A DNA stretch of 64,000 bases, from the NCBI RefSeq assembly GCF_900103185.1, contig NZ_FNJD01000018.1:1-64000 (forward strand), read 5' to 3'. Of this stretch, positions 35,628 to 44,670 are shown one piece after another (positions within the stretch are counted from its first letter, which is position 1; every line of letters starts with the position of its first letter). A program made the position numbers and the translations under genes. The notes beneath the pieces were generated by a model that saw only the letters and a program-made list of their open reading frames with translations, was not told the origin of the DNA and ran no database searches. Source of the DNA: Sulfitobacter litoralis. Lineage in GTDB: Bacteria > Pseudomonadota > Alphaproteobacteria > Rhodobacterales > Rhodobacteraceae.

Positions 35628-37004
35628 ATGTCCCTACCCGACGTCTTGGCACGCATCGACAGCGATCTGGATGCGGCCACCGACCGCCTGCTGGAACTGC
35701 TGCGCATCCCCTCTATTTCAACCGACCCCGCGTTCAAGGAAGACTGCGACCGCGCCGCCGACTGGCTGGTCGAGGATCTGAACAGCATCGGTATTGAGAC
35801 CACCAAACGCCCCACCCCCGGTCACCCGATGGTCGTGGGTCATGTCGACGGCCCCTCAGACAAGCCGCATATCCTGTTCTATGGCCACTATGATGTGCAA
35901 CCCGTTGATCCGCTAAACCTGTGGAACCGTGATCCCTTTGATCCTGCCGTTGAAGACACAGCAAAGGGCCGCGTGATCCGCGGACGCGGTGCGGCGGATG
36001 ACAAGGGCCAACTGATGACCTTTGTCGAAGCGTTGCGGGCGTGGAAAACCGTGAACGGTGACTTCCCCTGCCGGATGACGTTCTTCTTTGAGGGCGAAGA
36101 GGAATCGGGCTCGCCATCGCTCGTCCCGTTCATGAAGGAAAATGCCGAAGAGCTGCGCGCCGATTATGCGATGATCTGCGACACGGGCATGTTCCAGTCC
36201 AAGGTGCCCTCTATCGTGACAATGTTGCGCGGATTGATGGGCGAAGAGGTCACCATCACCGGCCCCGATCTGGACCTGCATTCCGGCATGTACGGCGGCG
36301 TATCAATGAACCCCGCGCGCGTCCTGTCCAAGGTGATCGCATCGCTGCATGACGACGCAGGTCGCATCACCGTGCCGGGATTCTATGACGGCGTGCCCGA
36401 GCTGCCCGACGATATTCAGGCCCAGTGGCAGGGCCTCGCGTTTGATCACGACAGCTTTCTGGGCGACGTTGGCCTGTCCAAACCCGCCGGCGAGCAGGAC
36501 CGTATGCCGATCGAGATGATCTGGTCGCGCCCCACCTGCGAAGTCAACGGCATGTGGAGCGGCTATACAGGCGCGGGTTTCAAGACCGTGCTGCCGTCGC
36601 AGGCACACGCCAAGATCAGCTTCCGTCTGGTCGGCACGCAAGACCCCCACGTCATCCGCGAAAGTTTTCGCAAGATGGTGACCGATATGATGCCCGAAGA
36701 CTGTACAGCGAGCTTCCACGCGCATGGGTCAAGCCAAGGATCAGTGTTTGAAACCACCGCCCCCGCGTTCGAGGAGGCGCGCAAGGCACTTACAGACGAA
36801 TGGAATGTGCCCGCCGCCTATGTCGGGTGCGGCGGGTCGATTCCCATCGCAGGCCACTTCCAGAAAATTCTGGATACCACGCCGGTGTTGATCGGATTCG
36901 GCAAGGATGACGATGCCATCCACTCTCCGAATGAAAAATACGATCTAGAGAGCTTTCACAAAGGTATCCGAAGCTGGGCACGGATACTGGATGCAATGAC
37001 CTAA
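35628..37004 (+). CDS. M20 family metallopeptidase (dipeptidase-like)
   Basis: A 458-residue cytoplasmic di-zinc peptidase. Metal ligands are visible in the histidine of ILFYGHYDVQPVDP, the bridging aspartate in GRGAADDKGQLM, the glutamate pair in FFFEGEEESGSPS and the aspartate in MICDTGMFQ. The dimerisation domain lies at about 210-370. The family includes carnosinase-like and other dipeptidases; a broad-specificity dipeptidase is the best guess. A strong terminator follows. Confidence 0.9.
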   Translation: MSLPDVLARIDSDLDAATDRLLELLRIPSISTDPAFKEDCDRAADWLVEDLNSIGIETTKRPTPGHPMVVGHVDGPSDKPHILFYGHYDVQPVDPLNLWNRDPFDPAVEDTAKGRVIRGRGAADDKGQLMTFVEALRAWKTVNGDFPCRMTFFFEGEEESGSPSLVPFMKENAEELRADYAMICDTGMFQSKVPSIVTMLRGLMGEEVTITGPDLDLHSGMYGGVSMNPARVLSKVIASLHDDAGRITVPGFYDGVPELPDDIQAQWQGLAFDHDSFLGDVGLSKPAGEQDRMPIEMIWSRPTCEVNGMWSGYTGAGFKTVLPSQAHAKISFRLVGTQDPHVIRESFRKMVTDMMPEDCTASFHAHGSSQGSVFETTAPAFEEARKALTDEWNVPAAYVGCGGSIPIAGHFQKILDTTPVLIGFGKDDDAIHSPNEKYDLESFHKGIRSWARILDAMT

Positions 37005-37012
37005 GAAAACGG

Positions 37013-37040
37013 GCGGGCCTCGCGGCCCGCTTTTCCCTTT
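37013..37040 (+). terminator. Rho-independent terminator of the M20 peptidase gene
   Basis: GCGGGCC-TCGC-GGCCCGC (37013-37030) followed by TTTTCCCTTTTT, starting 9 bp after the peptidase stop. Confidence 0.88.
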
Positions 37041-37079
37041 TTAGGACGAGGTAAATCAGACAATCTAAAAAGGGATAAG

Positions 37080-37156
37080 TGGCGCGGTTGACGGGGCTCG
37101 AACCCGCGACCCCCGGCGTGACAGGCCGGTACTCTAACCAGCTGAGCTACAACCGC
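37080..37156 (-). tRNA. tRNA-Asp (GTC)
   Basis: Read on the minus strand, the 77-nt gene begins GCGGTTGTAGCTCAGCTGG, has the anticodon loop CTGTCAC with anticodon GTC, a T-arm GGGTTCGAGCC, acceptor CAACCGC, discriminator G and an encoded CCA at 37080. All stems close. It differs from the second copy at 37374 by one D-loop base (C against A). Confidence 0.97.
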
Positions 37157-37373
37157 GCAGTAAGGGCGGAATAAGATAACCAGCCCGGAGCGTCAAGCGA
37201 TTAACCGCAGAAAATTACAAAGAATTCTGGAAAATTTCAGCGCAGACCGCGCAGGGCAAAATACGGCCTCGGGCACCTCAAAATTGGGTGAAAACCAATG
37301 GCCTGAACCCACAAGCAAACCACGCCCCCAAGGGCGTGTGCTTGTCATCATGATGTATGATAAAATGCAGCGG

Positions 37374-37450
37374 TGGCGCGGTTGACGGGGCTCGAACCCG
37401 CGACCCCCGGCGTGACAGGCCGGTACTCTAACCATCTGAGCTACAACCGC
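37374..37450 (-). tRNA. tRNA-Asp (GTC), second copy
   Basis: 77 nt with encoded CCA, identical to the copy at 37080 except in the D-loop (TCAGATGG against TCAGCTGG). The two lie in tandem 217 bp apart. A hairpin CACGCCC/GGGCGTG at 37321-37338 between them may end this transcript, although it lacks a strong T-run. Overlapping protein-like frames here are artefacts of the tRNA sequence. Confidence 0.97.
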
Positions 37451-37599
37451 CCACTGCGTACTTCGTCGTTGCCGTCGAAGCGTTTGGTGGTGATAGGGTC
37501 TGCTCGCGATGGCGTCAAGCAGGGTTTTGCACCGAATGGCAGGAAAATTGAAATTTTCTTTGGGCGGCAGCAAAATGCCCTGCCCGCCCCTGTTCTAGC

Positions 37600-37630
37600 A
37601 AAAGAAAAACCCGCGCTTTGCAGCGCGGGT
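37600..37630 (-). terminator. Rho-independent terminator of the mnh operon
   Basis: On the minus strand ACCCGCGCT-GCAA-AGCGCGGGT (37630-37609) is followed by TTTTTCTTTT, just after the mnhG stop. Confidence 0.92.
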
Positions 37631-37635
37631 CTATG

Positions 37636-37995
37636 TCATTTCTCGGAGTACGTGCCCCAGACGTGGTCACTCGGGGCTGGCGGCATATCCTTGGTTTGAT
37701 GCAGCCGGTGCAGATTTACCTTGGCGATAAGATGGCCGGTGATCGGTGCCGTCACAAACAGGAACGCCATCACCAGAACTTCGTGCAGCGACCCTGTCTC
37801 GGACGCAAAGGAATATATCATCGCCGCCATCAACAAGGACCCGACACCCAGTGTCGACGCCTTGGTCGGCGCATGGAGCCGCGACATGCAGTTATCGAGC
37901 TTGATCAACCCGATCGATCCGACGAGCGTGAAAAACCCGCCTACGATCAACAGGGCAGAGATGATGATTTCGGGGATTAGGGGCAGATCACTCAA
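37636..37995 (-). CDS. mnhG: Monovalent cation/H+ antiporter subunit G
   Basis: About 119 residues. Three membrane helices (about 8-30, 42-62 and 66-88) and the family motif LDNCMSRLHAPTKASTLGVG identify MnhG/PhaG, a small essential subunit of the Mrp-type Na+ (or K+)/H+ antiporter. I place the start at the TTG at 37995: it follows GAGG by 8 bp and gives the usual N-terminus (LSDLPLIPEIIIS). A GTG three codons earlier is possible. It overlaps mnhF by 8 bp and is the last gene of the six-gene operon, ending at a strong terminator. Confidence 0.9.
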   Translation of the reverse strand: MSDLPLIPEIIISALLIVGGFFTLVGSIGLIKLDNCMSRLHAPTKASTLGVGSLLMAAMIYSFASETGSLHEVLVMAFLFVTAPITGHLIAKVNLHRLHQTKDMPPAPSDHVWGTYSEK

Positions 37996-38257
37996 TGATA
38001 TCACCTCGTAGGACAAAGCGCGCGATGGCCACGGTGGATACAAATCCAAGCATGGCAAAGATCATCGCGCTTTCAAAATAAATGTCGGTGCCCAAGCGGA
38101 TACCCAGCAAGATGATCAGTGCAATCGCGTTCACCACCATGGTATCCAGCGCCAAAATACGGTCACCGGTGTTCGGGCCTTTCAGCAATCGCAACATCGC
38201 CAACAACTGCGAGATCGACACGGCAGCAAAGGCGATATTCAAAGCAATCAGAATCAT
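37988..38257 (-). CDS. mnhF: Monovalent cation/H+ antiporter subunit F
   Basis: 89 residues with three hydrophobic helices and the typical MnhF/PhaF stretch LRLLKGPNTGDRILALDTM followed by VVNAIALIILLGI. Its ATG overlaps the mnhE stop (ATGA) and its 3' end overlaps mnhG, so subunits E, F and G are translationally coupled. It is a core membrane subunit of the Mrp complex; its exact transport role in the family is not settled. Confidence 0.93.
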   Translation of the reverse strand: MILIALNIAFAAVSISQLLAMLRLLKGPNTGDRILALDTMVVNAIALIILLGIRLGTDIYFESAMIFAMLGFVSTVAIARFVLRGDIIE

Positions 38258-38745
38258 TCGAAAATCTCCTTCAAGCGCCGCTCGTAGCGCTGTTTGATAT
38301 CGTCGCGCACTTCGTCAGGGTTTTCAGCATCCAGCGCATGGACCAACAAGGCTTTTCCGTCTTCCGACACATCCGCCGACACAGTCCCTGGCGTCAAGGT
38401 AATCGTGCCAGCCAGCATGGTAATCGCCTCGGGTGTGCGCAGCTCCAACGGGATCACAACCCAAGCGGGGCGCATGTTCTTGTTCGATTTAAACAAGACA
38501 ATCATAGCGACCACGACATTGGCCACCAGAATATCCCACATCACCATGACCAGATATCCCACCAACTTGACCGGCTTGGCAACCGGAGGGCGGTCAGGCC
38601 AATAAGCGGCAGTCGCAATAGGGATTAACAGTCCAAGCATGACGCCAAACACAACGGTGCCCAGCTTGATTTCATTGACCAACAGACACCACGCGATCGC
38701 AAGGATCGCGGTCAGCATCGGGTGCGGAAGCAGTCGGGACAACAT
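38254..38745 (-). CDS. mnhE: Monovalent cation/H+ antiporter subunit E
   Basis: 163 residues. N-terminal membrane helices (AILAIAWCLLVNEIKLGTVV and a second at about 32-48) are followed by the MnhE core PVKLVGYLVMVMWDILVANV and the soluble ITLTPGTVSADVSEDGKALL domain. The ATG at 38745 lies one base after the mnhD stop (TGATATG). An upstream frame inside mnhD was rejected. Confidence 0.93.
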   Translation of the reverse strand: MLSRLLPHPMLTAILAIAWCLLVNEIKLGTVVFGVMLGLLIPIATAAYWPDRPPVAKPVKLVGYLVMVMWDILVANVVVAMIVLFKSNKNMRPAWVVIPLELRTPEAITMLAGTITLTPGTVSADVSEDGKALLVHALDAENPDEVRDDIKQRYERRLKEIFE

Positions 38746-38746
38746 A

Positions 38747-40396
38747 TCAGTGATCCTTTTCTGGTGCAGCGGCGGCGTCTGCGCCTTGGTCATCTGTAGC
38801 ATAGCCTGATCCGTCGGCGTCACCGTGAGTGTCTTCGCCGTGATCGTCGGAAATCTCTTTACCCGGCGTGGTCAACACCACGGATAGATAGCGTTCGGGA
38901 TTAAACAGCTGTGCCGACGTCGCCTCTAGCACGCGGGTGACGGGGCCCGCCGCAACGGTCAGCGCGACAAGAAGCGCCAGCAGGCCGCCAACAGAAACCA
39001 TCGGCAAAACGCCCTGCCCCTCAGGTACCACCGGCGCGGCGGCGTCATCCTCTACCGGCGTTTCAGCCCGCTGATGCGCGTTCCAGAAAATCTGGCTGCC
39101 AGCCCGAGAGAAACCAACCACCGCGATCAACGACCCGACAAGGATCGTCGCCCAGACCCACCACATCAGATCAGCGCTGCGTGCCGCATCCAGAATCAAC
39201 AGCTTGCCGACAAAACCTGAAAGTGGCGGCAGGCCTGTCATGGCAATCGCCGCAACAAAGAACATGCCCGCCACCAGTGCGCCACCTGTCATGGGGGGGG
39301 CATCCACGAAAGAGACCTCTGCCGCGCCGCGCCGACTGCGGATCACATCGATCAGCATGAACAGCGCCGCAGCGGCAAACGTGGAATGGATCGCATAATA
39401 GAGTGCGGCGGAAATCCCTGCGGGGGTAAAGACCGACACGGCAGCCAGCAACATTCCCATGGATCCGATCACCGAAAAGGCGACCATCCGGTCGGTCCGC
39501 TTCGCGCCCAACACGCCCGCCATCCCAAGCGCCACGGTCAGCAACGCCGCAGGCATCAGCCAGACGTCAAACAGTCCTTGCGTGATCTCAAGGTCAGGAG
39601 GGAAGACCAGCGTGTAGAAACGGATGATACAGTAAGCGCCAACCTTGGTCATGATCGCAAATAGTGCCGCCACCGGTGCCGGTGCTTCGGCATAGCTGGC
39701 GGGCAGCCAGAAATGCAGCGGCAGGATCGCGGCTTTTACCGCAAAGACCAGCAGCAACAGAACTGCAGCGACGCGAATACCAGCGCCATCGGCTGCGTCC
39801 AATGTCGCCACGCGCATTGCCAGATCCGCCATGTTCAGCGTGCCGGTTTCTGCATAGATCGTGCCAAGCGCGAACAGGAATAGCGTCGAGCCCAAAAGAT
39901 TATAGAGCACATATTGCGTGCCCGCCCGTAGACGCCGCTGCCCGCCCGCATGGATCATCAACCCGTATGACGCAATCAGCAGCACTTCGAAAAACACAAA
40001 GAGGTTGAACGCATCACCGGTTAAGAAAGCGCCCAAGATCCCCATCAACTGGAACTGGAACAGCGGATGGAAATGCCGCCCGCGATTATCCCAGCCCGAC
40101 CCGATCGCATACAGCAACACCGGTACCGCAAGCACACAGGTCAGCAGCACCATCAACGTCGACAGGCGATCCGCGACCAGAACAATGCCAAAAGGCGCGG
40201 CCCAATTGCCAAGCTGGTACAGGCTCACCGTGCCGTCAGAGGCCTGCCAGAACAATCCAACCGCCAGCATCAGCAGCGCCAGCGTGCCCGCCACTGACAA
40301 GACGCGCTGGATCAACAGATGATAGCGTGCGGCCAATACCATGAAAGCCGCCAACATGGCCGGCAGAACGATGGGAAGAATAAGCCAATGGGTCAT
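38747..40396 (-). CDS. mnhD: Monovalent cation/H+ antiporter subunit D
   Basis: A 549-residue protein with about 14 membrane helices, homologous to NADH dehydrogenase proton-pumping subunits (NuoN/NuoM). It shows LLIASYGLMIHAGGQRRLRA and the proton-path lysine-containing segment AVKAAILPLHFWLPASYAEA. The C-terminal tail is hydrophilic and rich in Asp, Glu and His (DDHGEDTHGDADGSGYATDD), longer than in many homologues. It overlaps mnhC by 4 bp. Confidence 0.95.
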   Translation of the reverse strand: MTHWLILPIVLPAMLAAFMVLAARYHLLIQRVLSVAGTLALLMLAVGLFWQASDGTVSLYQLGNWAAPFGIVLVADRLSTLMVLLTCVLAVPVLLYAIGSGWDNRGRHFHPLFQFQLMGILGAFLTGDAFNLFVFFEVLLIASYGLMIHAGGQRRLRAGTQYVLYNLLGSTLFLFALGTIYAETGTLNMADLAMRVATLDAADGAGIRVAAVLLLLVFAVKAAILPLHFWLPASYAEAPAPVAALFAIMTKVGAYCIIRFYTLVFPPDLEITQGLFDVWLMPAALLTVALGMAGVLGAKRTDRMVAFSVIGSMGMLLAAVSVFTPAGISAALYYAIHSTFAAAALFMLIDVIRSRRGAAEVSFVDAPPMTGGALVAGMFFVAAIAMTGLPPLSGFVGKLLILDAARSADLMWWVWATILVGSLIAVVGFSRAGSQIFWNAHQRAETPVEDDAAAPVVPEGQGVLPMVSVGGLLALLVALTVAAGPVTRVLEATSAQLFNPERYLSVVLTTPGKEISDDHGEDTHGDADGSGYATDDQGADAAAAPEKDH

Positions 40397-40770
40397 GCCT
40401 TGCCTCCTCCGCGCTGTGAGGGTTCGGCGTTTTTGGTTCCTGCCAGAGTGTCGGGGTCGTTCACCAGATCATCGCCCGCGCTGAGGTAGGACCCGACCGC
40501 GATCATCACGACCACGGCTGTCATCCCGAAGGAAATAACAATTGCCGTCAGTACCAGCGCTTGGGGAAGCGGATCGGTATAAACCTCTACCCCGTCCCGC
40601 AGGATCGGGGGGGCATTCAATGCCAACCGGCCCGAGGCAAAGAGAAAAACATTGACCGCATAGCTGACCAGCGACGTGCCGATGATCACAGGAAAGGTTC
40701 GCAGACGCAGGATCAAATAGACCCCGGCAGCAGTGAGAACGCCAATGGCGGAAGCGACTAAAAGCTCCAT
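40393..40770 (-). CDS. mnhC: Monovalent cation/H+ antiporter subunit C
   Basis: 125 residues, homologous to NuoK. Three helices are visible (about 4-24, 28-46 and 73-95), with the PVIIGTSLVSYAVNVFLFAS motif and VLTAIVISFGMTAVVVMIAV. Its ATG lies one base after the mnhAB stop (TGATATG), and its stop overlaps the mnhD start. Confidence 0.95.
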   Translation of the reverse strand: MELLVASAIGVLTAAGVYLILRLRTFPVIIGTSLVSYAVNVFLFASGRLALNAPPILRDGVEVYTDPLPQALVLTAIVISFGMTAVVVMIAVGSYLSAGDDLVNDPDTLAGTKNAEPSQRGGGKA

Positions 40771-40771
40771 A

Positions 40772-43633
40772 TCAGGTCTCCGTCTCGGTTTTCGGTTCAT
40801 CCCGTGACGGGTCGATATCCATAGCGTGTTCACTTTCCTCGATGCCTGCACGACGCCCCAGCCGCGAGAAGCTTTCAAGCGACAGCATCACCGCGCCGAC
40901 CACCGCAAGGAACACCCCAAGGTCAAAGCCCATCGCGGTTGCCAGCTCAAATTTCTCCATTGGGGGGATGCGGAAATAGCCGAAAGCAGAGGATAGGAAA
41001 GGCGCACCGGCAAACCACGCACCGATGCCGGTCACGCCAGCGCAAAGCACCCCTGCCCCGATGATGCCGTGATAAGGATAGCGCTGGCGGTTGTCGGCCC
41101 AGGCAAAGCCGCTGGCCATATATTGCATCACGACCGCAATCGCCACGATCAGACCGGCGACAAACCCGCCGCCCGGTTCATTGTGCCCCCGCAGGAAGAT
41201 ATAGACACCGACCAGCAACACGACAGGCATCAAAACACGGGTCAGCACCACCATCATCATCGGGTGGGCGTCGCCCGCGCGCTTTTCCTCATAGCCACGG
41301 TTCAGCAAACGTGCCCGCACGGGGCCGGACAAGAGCGCCTCTGTCAGGGCATAGATCACCAGCGCGGCAATCCCGAGCACGATGATTTCGCCAAAGGTGT
41401 CAAAGCCACGGAAGTCTACAAGGATCACGTTCACCACATTGGTGCCGCCGCCGCCCTTGTAGGAGTTCGCAAGGTGGTAGTCGGCGATAGAGGCAATCGG
41501 GAAATTCGACATCAGGATCGAATAGATCAAGCCCGCCGCGGCCAGCCCTGCCACAACCGACACCACGATATCGCGGCTGCGGTGCAAAACAGTGCTTTCC
41601 TTAGGCGTGCTGTTGGGCATGAAGTTCAATGCCAGCAACAACAGCACGATCGTCACCACCTCGACCGAGATCTGGGTGAGCGCAAGATCGGGGGCCGAGA
41701 AGTAGTTGAACCCGACGGATACCATCAGGCCGATGATCCCCATCAGGATCAGAACCGCCAGACGGTTGCGGTGCACCGTGACCAAGAACCCCGTTGCGAT
41801 CATCAACATCAGCCAGCCGGCAAATCCAACCGGCGTGATCGGCAGCATCTCGCGCGTAGGTGCGCCGTCGGTGCCGGTGAACCATGCGTGTGCCCCGATG
41901 GCGACGACGGCGGTCACAAAGATCGCGGCATAGCGGGTGAAGGACCCGTTGTGCAAACGCTCCGATACGAGGCTTGCGAGTCCGACAGCGCCTGCGATGA
42001 TCCGATCAAAGATGTCCTTCGCCTCGGGGCGCGGGGTCGCGGCCCAAAGACGCGCCAACGGGTTCCACGCCGCCAGCAGGATCAAACCACCGACCACAGC
42101 AATCGCTGACATCCCGAGAGCGGGCACAAACCCGTGCCACAGCTTGATATGTTCGCTTGGCATTTCAGCAGCAGAGCCGATCACGGCTTGCGTCACGGTA
42201 CGAACAAAAGGTTCCGCCAGAAACGGCGCCACACCGATCACGATCACGGGGATGATCAGCAAGGCGGGCGAAATCCACAGACCGAATTCGGGATCGTGGG
42301 GCTTGGCCGGATAGTCGTTCCGGACCTTGCCAAAGAAGGTATGCGCGATAAAGCGGAAGCTATACGCAGCGGAGAACAATGCCCCCAGCGTCGCCACAGC
42401 CGCCACCAGATAGGGCGAACCGAACAACGTTGTGCGCAGCGCCTCTTCCAGCATCATCTCTTTTGACAAGAACCCGTTCAGCAACGGGATACCCGCCATC
42501 GACAACGCGGCCAGCGTTGCAATCGCAAAGGTGATCGGCATCAAACGGCGCAGCCCACCCAAACGGGTCATGTCGCGGGTATGGACCGCGTGATCGACAA
42601 TACCGGCGCTCATGAACAAGGCCGCCTTAAAGCTCGCGTGGTTCAGAATGTGAAATACAGCCGCCATCGCGCCAAAGGACGTGCCAGTGCCCAGCAGGAA
42701 CGTGATCAAACCCAGATGCGACACGGTGGAAAATGCCAACAGCGCCTTGAGGTCGTTTTTAAAGATCGCGATCAGCGCACCAAGGACCATCGTGATCAAC
42801 CCGGCAGAGCAGACCAACACGATCCAGATTTCCGTGCCCGACAGAACCGGCCACATCCGCGCCATCAAGAACAGCCCCGCCTTCACCATCGTGGCAGAGT
42901 GCAGATAGGCCGACACAGGCGTCGGCGCGGCCATGGCGTGTGGCAGCCAGAAGTGGAACGGGAATTGCGCGGATTTGGTGAAACACCCCAGCAGAATCAG
43001 GATCAGCGCGGGGATATACAGCGGCGACGCCTGAATAAGGTCACGATTTTCAAGGATCACCGTCAAATCATAGCTGCCCACAATCTGCCCCAGCAGCAGC
43101 ATGCCACCGATCATCGCCAGACCGCCCATACCTGTCACGGTCAACGCCATCCGCGCGCCTTGGCGCCCTTCGGGAAGATGCTTCCAGAACCCGATCAGCA
43201 GGAAGGACGATAGGGACGTGAGCTCCCAGAAAATGAGCAACATCAGGATGTTGTCAGACAGAACGATCCCGACCATCGCGCCTTGGAACAGCAGTAGATA
43301 GGTGAAGAACGCGCCCATATTGTCGTCACGCGACAGGTAGAACCGCGCATAAAGGATGATCAACATCCCGATCCCAAGGATCAGACCCGCAAACATAAAC
43401 CCCAACGGATCGAGAAAGAGGTTTACGTTCAACCCCAGCTGCGGCAGCCACGTGAGGCTGGCGGTCACGACCTCGCCCGCTAGAACAGCCGGCGCGTGTG
43501 TCGCAAGGCCGATCGCGGCGCAGGCCGTCACCAGAAAGGTCACCAAAAAGCAGCTTTGACGGCCTGCCTGATACATCAGGCCGGGCAGCAAGGCGCCAAG
43601 AAACGGGAGGGCTATAATCAGGAACAAAGACAT
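40772..43633 (-). CDS. mnhA: Fused Mrp antiporter subunit A-B (PhaAB type)
   Basis: A 953-residue fusion. The first 600 residues are MnhA, homologous to NuoL: VLSDNILMLLIFWELTSLSS, KSAQFPFHFWLPHAMAAPTP and the TMVKAGLFLMAR helix. A DUF4040-like segment follows (FNYFSAPDLALTQISVEVV). The final 200 residues are a full MnhB domain (VLTRVLMPVVLLVGVYIFLR, then GHNEPGGGFVAGLIVAIAVV). Fused AB marks group-2 Mrp/Pha systems, which move Na+ or K+ out in exchange for protons and give alkali or salt tolerance. The ATG at 43633 heads the six-gene operon. Confidence 0.95.
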   Translation of the reverse strand: MSLFLIIALPFLGALLPGLMYQAGRQSCFLVTFLVTACAAIGLATHAPAVLAGEVVTASLTWLPQLGLNVNLFLDPLGFMFAGLILGIGMLIILYARFYLSRDDNMGAFFTYLLLFQGAMVGIVLSDNILMLLIFWELTSLSSFLLIGFWKHLPEGRQGARMALTVTGMGGLAMIGGMLLLGQIVGSYDLTVILENRDLIQASPLYIPALILILLGCFTKSAQFPFHFWLPHAMAAPTPVSAYLHSATMVKAGLFLMARMWPVLSGTEIWIVLVCSAGLITMVLGALIAIFKNDLKALLAFSTVSHLGLITFLLGTGTSFGAMAAVFHILNHASFKAALFMSAGIVDHAVHTRDMTRLGGLRRLMPITFAIATLAALSMAGIPLLNGFLSKEMMLEEALRTTLFGSPYLVAAVATLGALFSAAYSFRFIAHTFFGKVRNDYPAKPHDPEFGLWISPALLIIPVIVIGVAPFLAEPFVRTVTQAVIGSAAEMPSEHIKLWHGFVPALGMSAIAVVGGLILLAAWNPLARLWAATPRPEAKDIFDRIIAGAVGLASLVSERLHNGSFTRYAAIFVTAVVAIGAHAWFTGTDGAPTREMLPITPVGFAGWLMLMIATGFLVTVHRNRLAVLILMGIIGLMVSVGFNYFSAPDLALTQISVEVVTIVLLLLALNFMPNSTPKESTVLHRSRDIVVSVVAGLAAAGLIYSILMSNFPIASIADYHLANSYKGGGGTNVVNVILVDFRGFDTFGEIIVLGIAALVIYALTEALLSGPVRARLLNRGYEEKRAGDAHPMMMVVLTRVLMPVVLLVGVYIFLRGHNEPGGGFVAGLIVAIAVVMQYMASGFAWADNRQRYPYHGIIGAGVLCAGVTGIGAWFAGAPFLSSAFGYFRIPPMEKFELATAMGFDLGVFLAVVGAVMLSLESFSRLGRRAGIEESEHAMDIDPSRDEPKTETET

Positions 43634-43810
43634 GGCCGCAACTATGTCATGAGCCACGCCAAAACGACCAGCCCTCTTTTCGCAAATTGCGATGGAAAAA
43701 TACGGATTTATGAGCGCTTCTTGTCGCAGCAACTGAACTTTGCTGCGGCACGATGATTTAATTTAGGTCCATTTCGCGAATATGTAAGAGAGCAACCGCA
43801 TCCGCCGCAC

Positions 43811-43841
43811 AAAAAAATGCGGCAGTCGTCTAACTGCCGCA
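43811..43841 (-). terminator. Rho-independent terminator after rlmE
   Basis: On the minus strand TGCGGCAGT-TAGACG-ACTGCCGCA (43841-43818) is followed by seven T. It ends the ppx/gppA-rlmE transcript about 180 bp before the mnh operon starts. Confidence 0.92.
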
Positions 43842-43881
43842 GCACATTTGATAATTCCGCGCGCCTTGGGGCGGTGCGAGT

Positions 43882-44670
43882 TTACAGATTCTCTAGGTCT
43901 TCGGGTAGCGCCCCTTTGAAACCGGTGGCGACCACGAATTTCTCGGAACTGTCGGACCGGCTGGCAGGTGGCTTGATGTTGGCGACCTTGGCAAACCGAC
44001 GCTTGAGCAGCTGCTGCAAATCGCCCTCCGCCCCGCCGGCCAGCACTTTGGCGACAAAGGTGCCGCCGTCTTCCAGCACATCAAAGGCAAAGTAAGCCGC
44101 AGCCTCGCACAGGGCAATGATCCGGTTGTGGTCAGTCTGTTTGTGCCCCGAGCTTGAGGCCGCCATGTCCGACATCACCACATCGGCCTTGCCACCCAAC
44201 CAGCCTTTGACGATCTCGTCTGCGTCGTCTTCCATGAAATCAAGTTGGTGCAATTCGCAGCCTGCAATCGGCTCCATCTCTTGTAGGTCGATCCCAAGAA
44301 TCGTGCCGACGTTCTTGCCCTTCTTTTCGCCCAGAACATTGCAACGTTTCACCGCGACCTGACACCAGCCACCAGGGGCTGCCCCCAGGTCAACAATCCG
44401 CGCACCCGGCACCAGAAAGCGGTATTTGTCGTCCAGTTCCATGATCTTATAGGCGGCACGCCCGCGATACCCTTCGGCATTGGCGCGTTTAACGTAGGGG
44501 TCGTTTAATTGGCGCTGCAACCAGCGGGTCGAGCTCAGCTTGCGCCCGCGTGCTGACTTTACCTTGACCTTGAGGTCACGTTGACCGCGCCCCGATGTGT
44601 TCTTGCCTGTGGGGGTCTTCCCGCCCGCAGCACCGCCCGTTGGCGTCTTGCCTGTCGGAGTTTTCGCCAT
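43882..44670 (-). CDS. rlmE: 23S rRNA 2'-O-ribose methyltransferase
   Basis: A 262-residue RlmE (FtsJ/RrmJ) methyltransferase that modifies the A-loop uridine of 23S rRNA in the large ribosomal subunit. The SAM site is [15 protein letters not shown], and the K-D-K-E catalytic set is represented by the lysine in [13 protein letters not shown], the aspartate in [11 protein letters not shown] and the lysine in FVAKVLAGG. The N-terminal 40 residues are an unusual basic extension with three copies of KTPTG, absent from the E. coli enzyme. Its ATG shares a base with the ppx/gppA stop (TGATG). Confidence 0.94.
   Translation of the reverse strand: MAKTPTGKTPTGGAAGGKTPTGKNTSGRGQRDLKVKVKSARGRKLSSTRWLQRQLNDPYVKRANAEGYRGRAAYKIMELDDKYRFLVPGARIVDLGAAPGGWCQVAVKRCNVLGEKKGKNVGTILGIDLQEMEPIAGCELHQLDFMEDDADEIVKGWLGGKADVVMSDMAASSSGHKQTDHNRIIALCEAAAYFAFDVLEDGGTFVAKVLAGGAEGDLQQLLKRRFAKVANIKPPASRSDSSEKFVVATGFKGALPEDLENL

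Noticed and set aside
35389-35652. Minus-strand frame with a cysteine-rich end (SCCGGPCGRACDNRCP) upstream of hemA
   Set aside because: No ribosome site before any start, overlap with the start of the peptidase gene, and no recognisable family. A real small protein cannot be excluded.
37193-37699. Protein-like frames on both strands across the second tRNA-Asp, including one beginning MARLTGLEPATPG
   Set aside because: They are translations of a tRNA gene and its flanks; this LEPATPGV-type sequence is a well-known annotation artefact.
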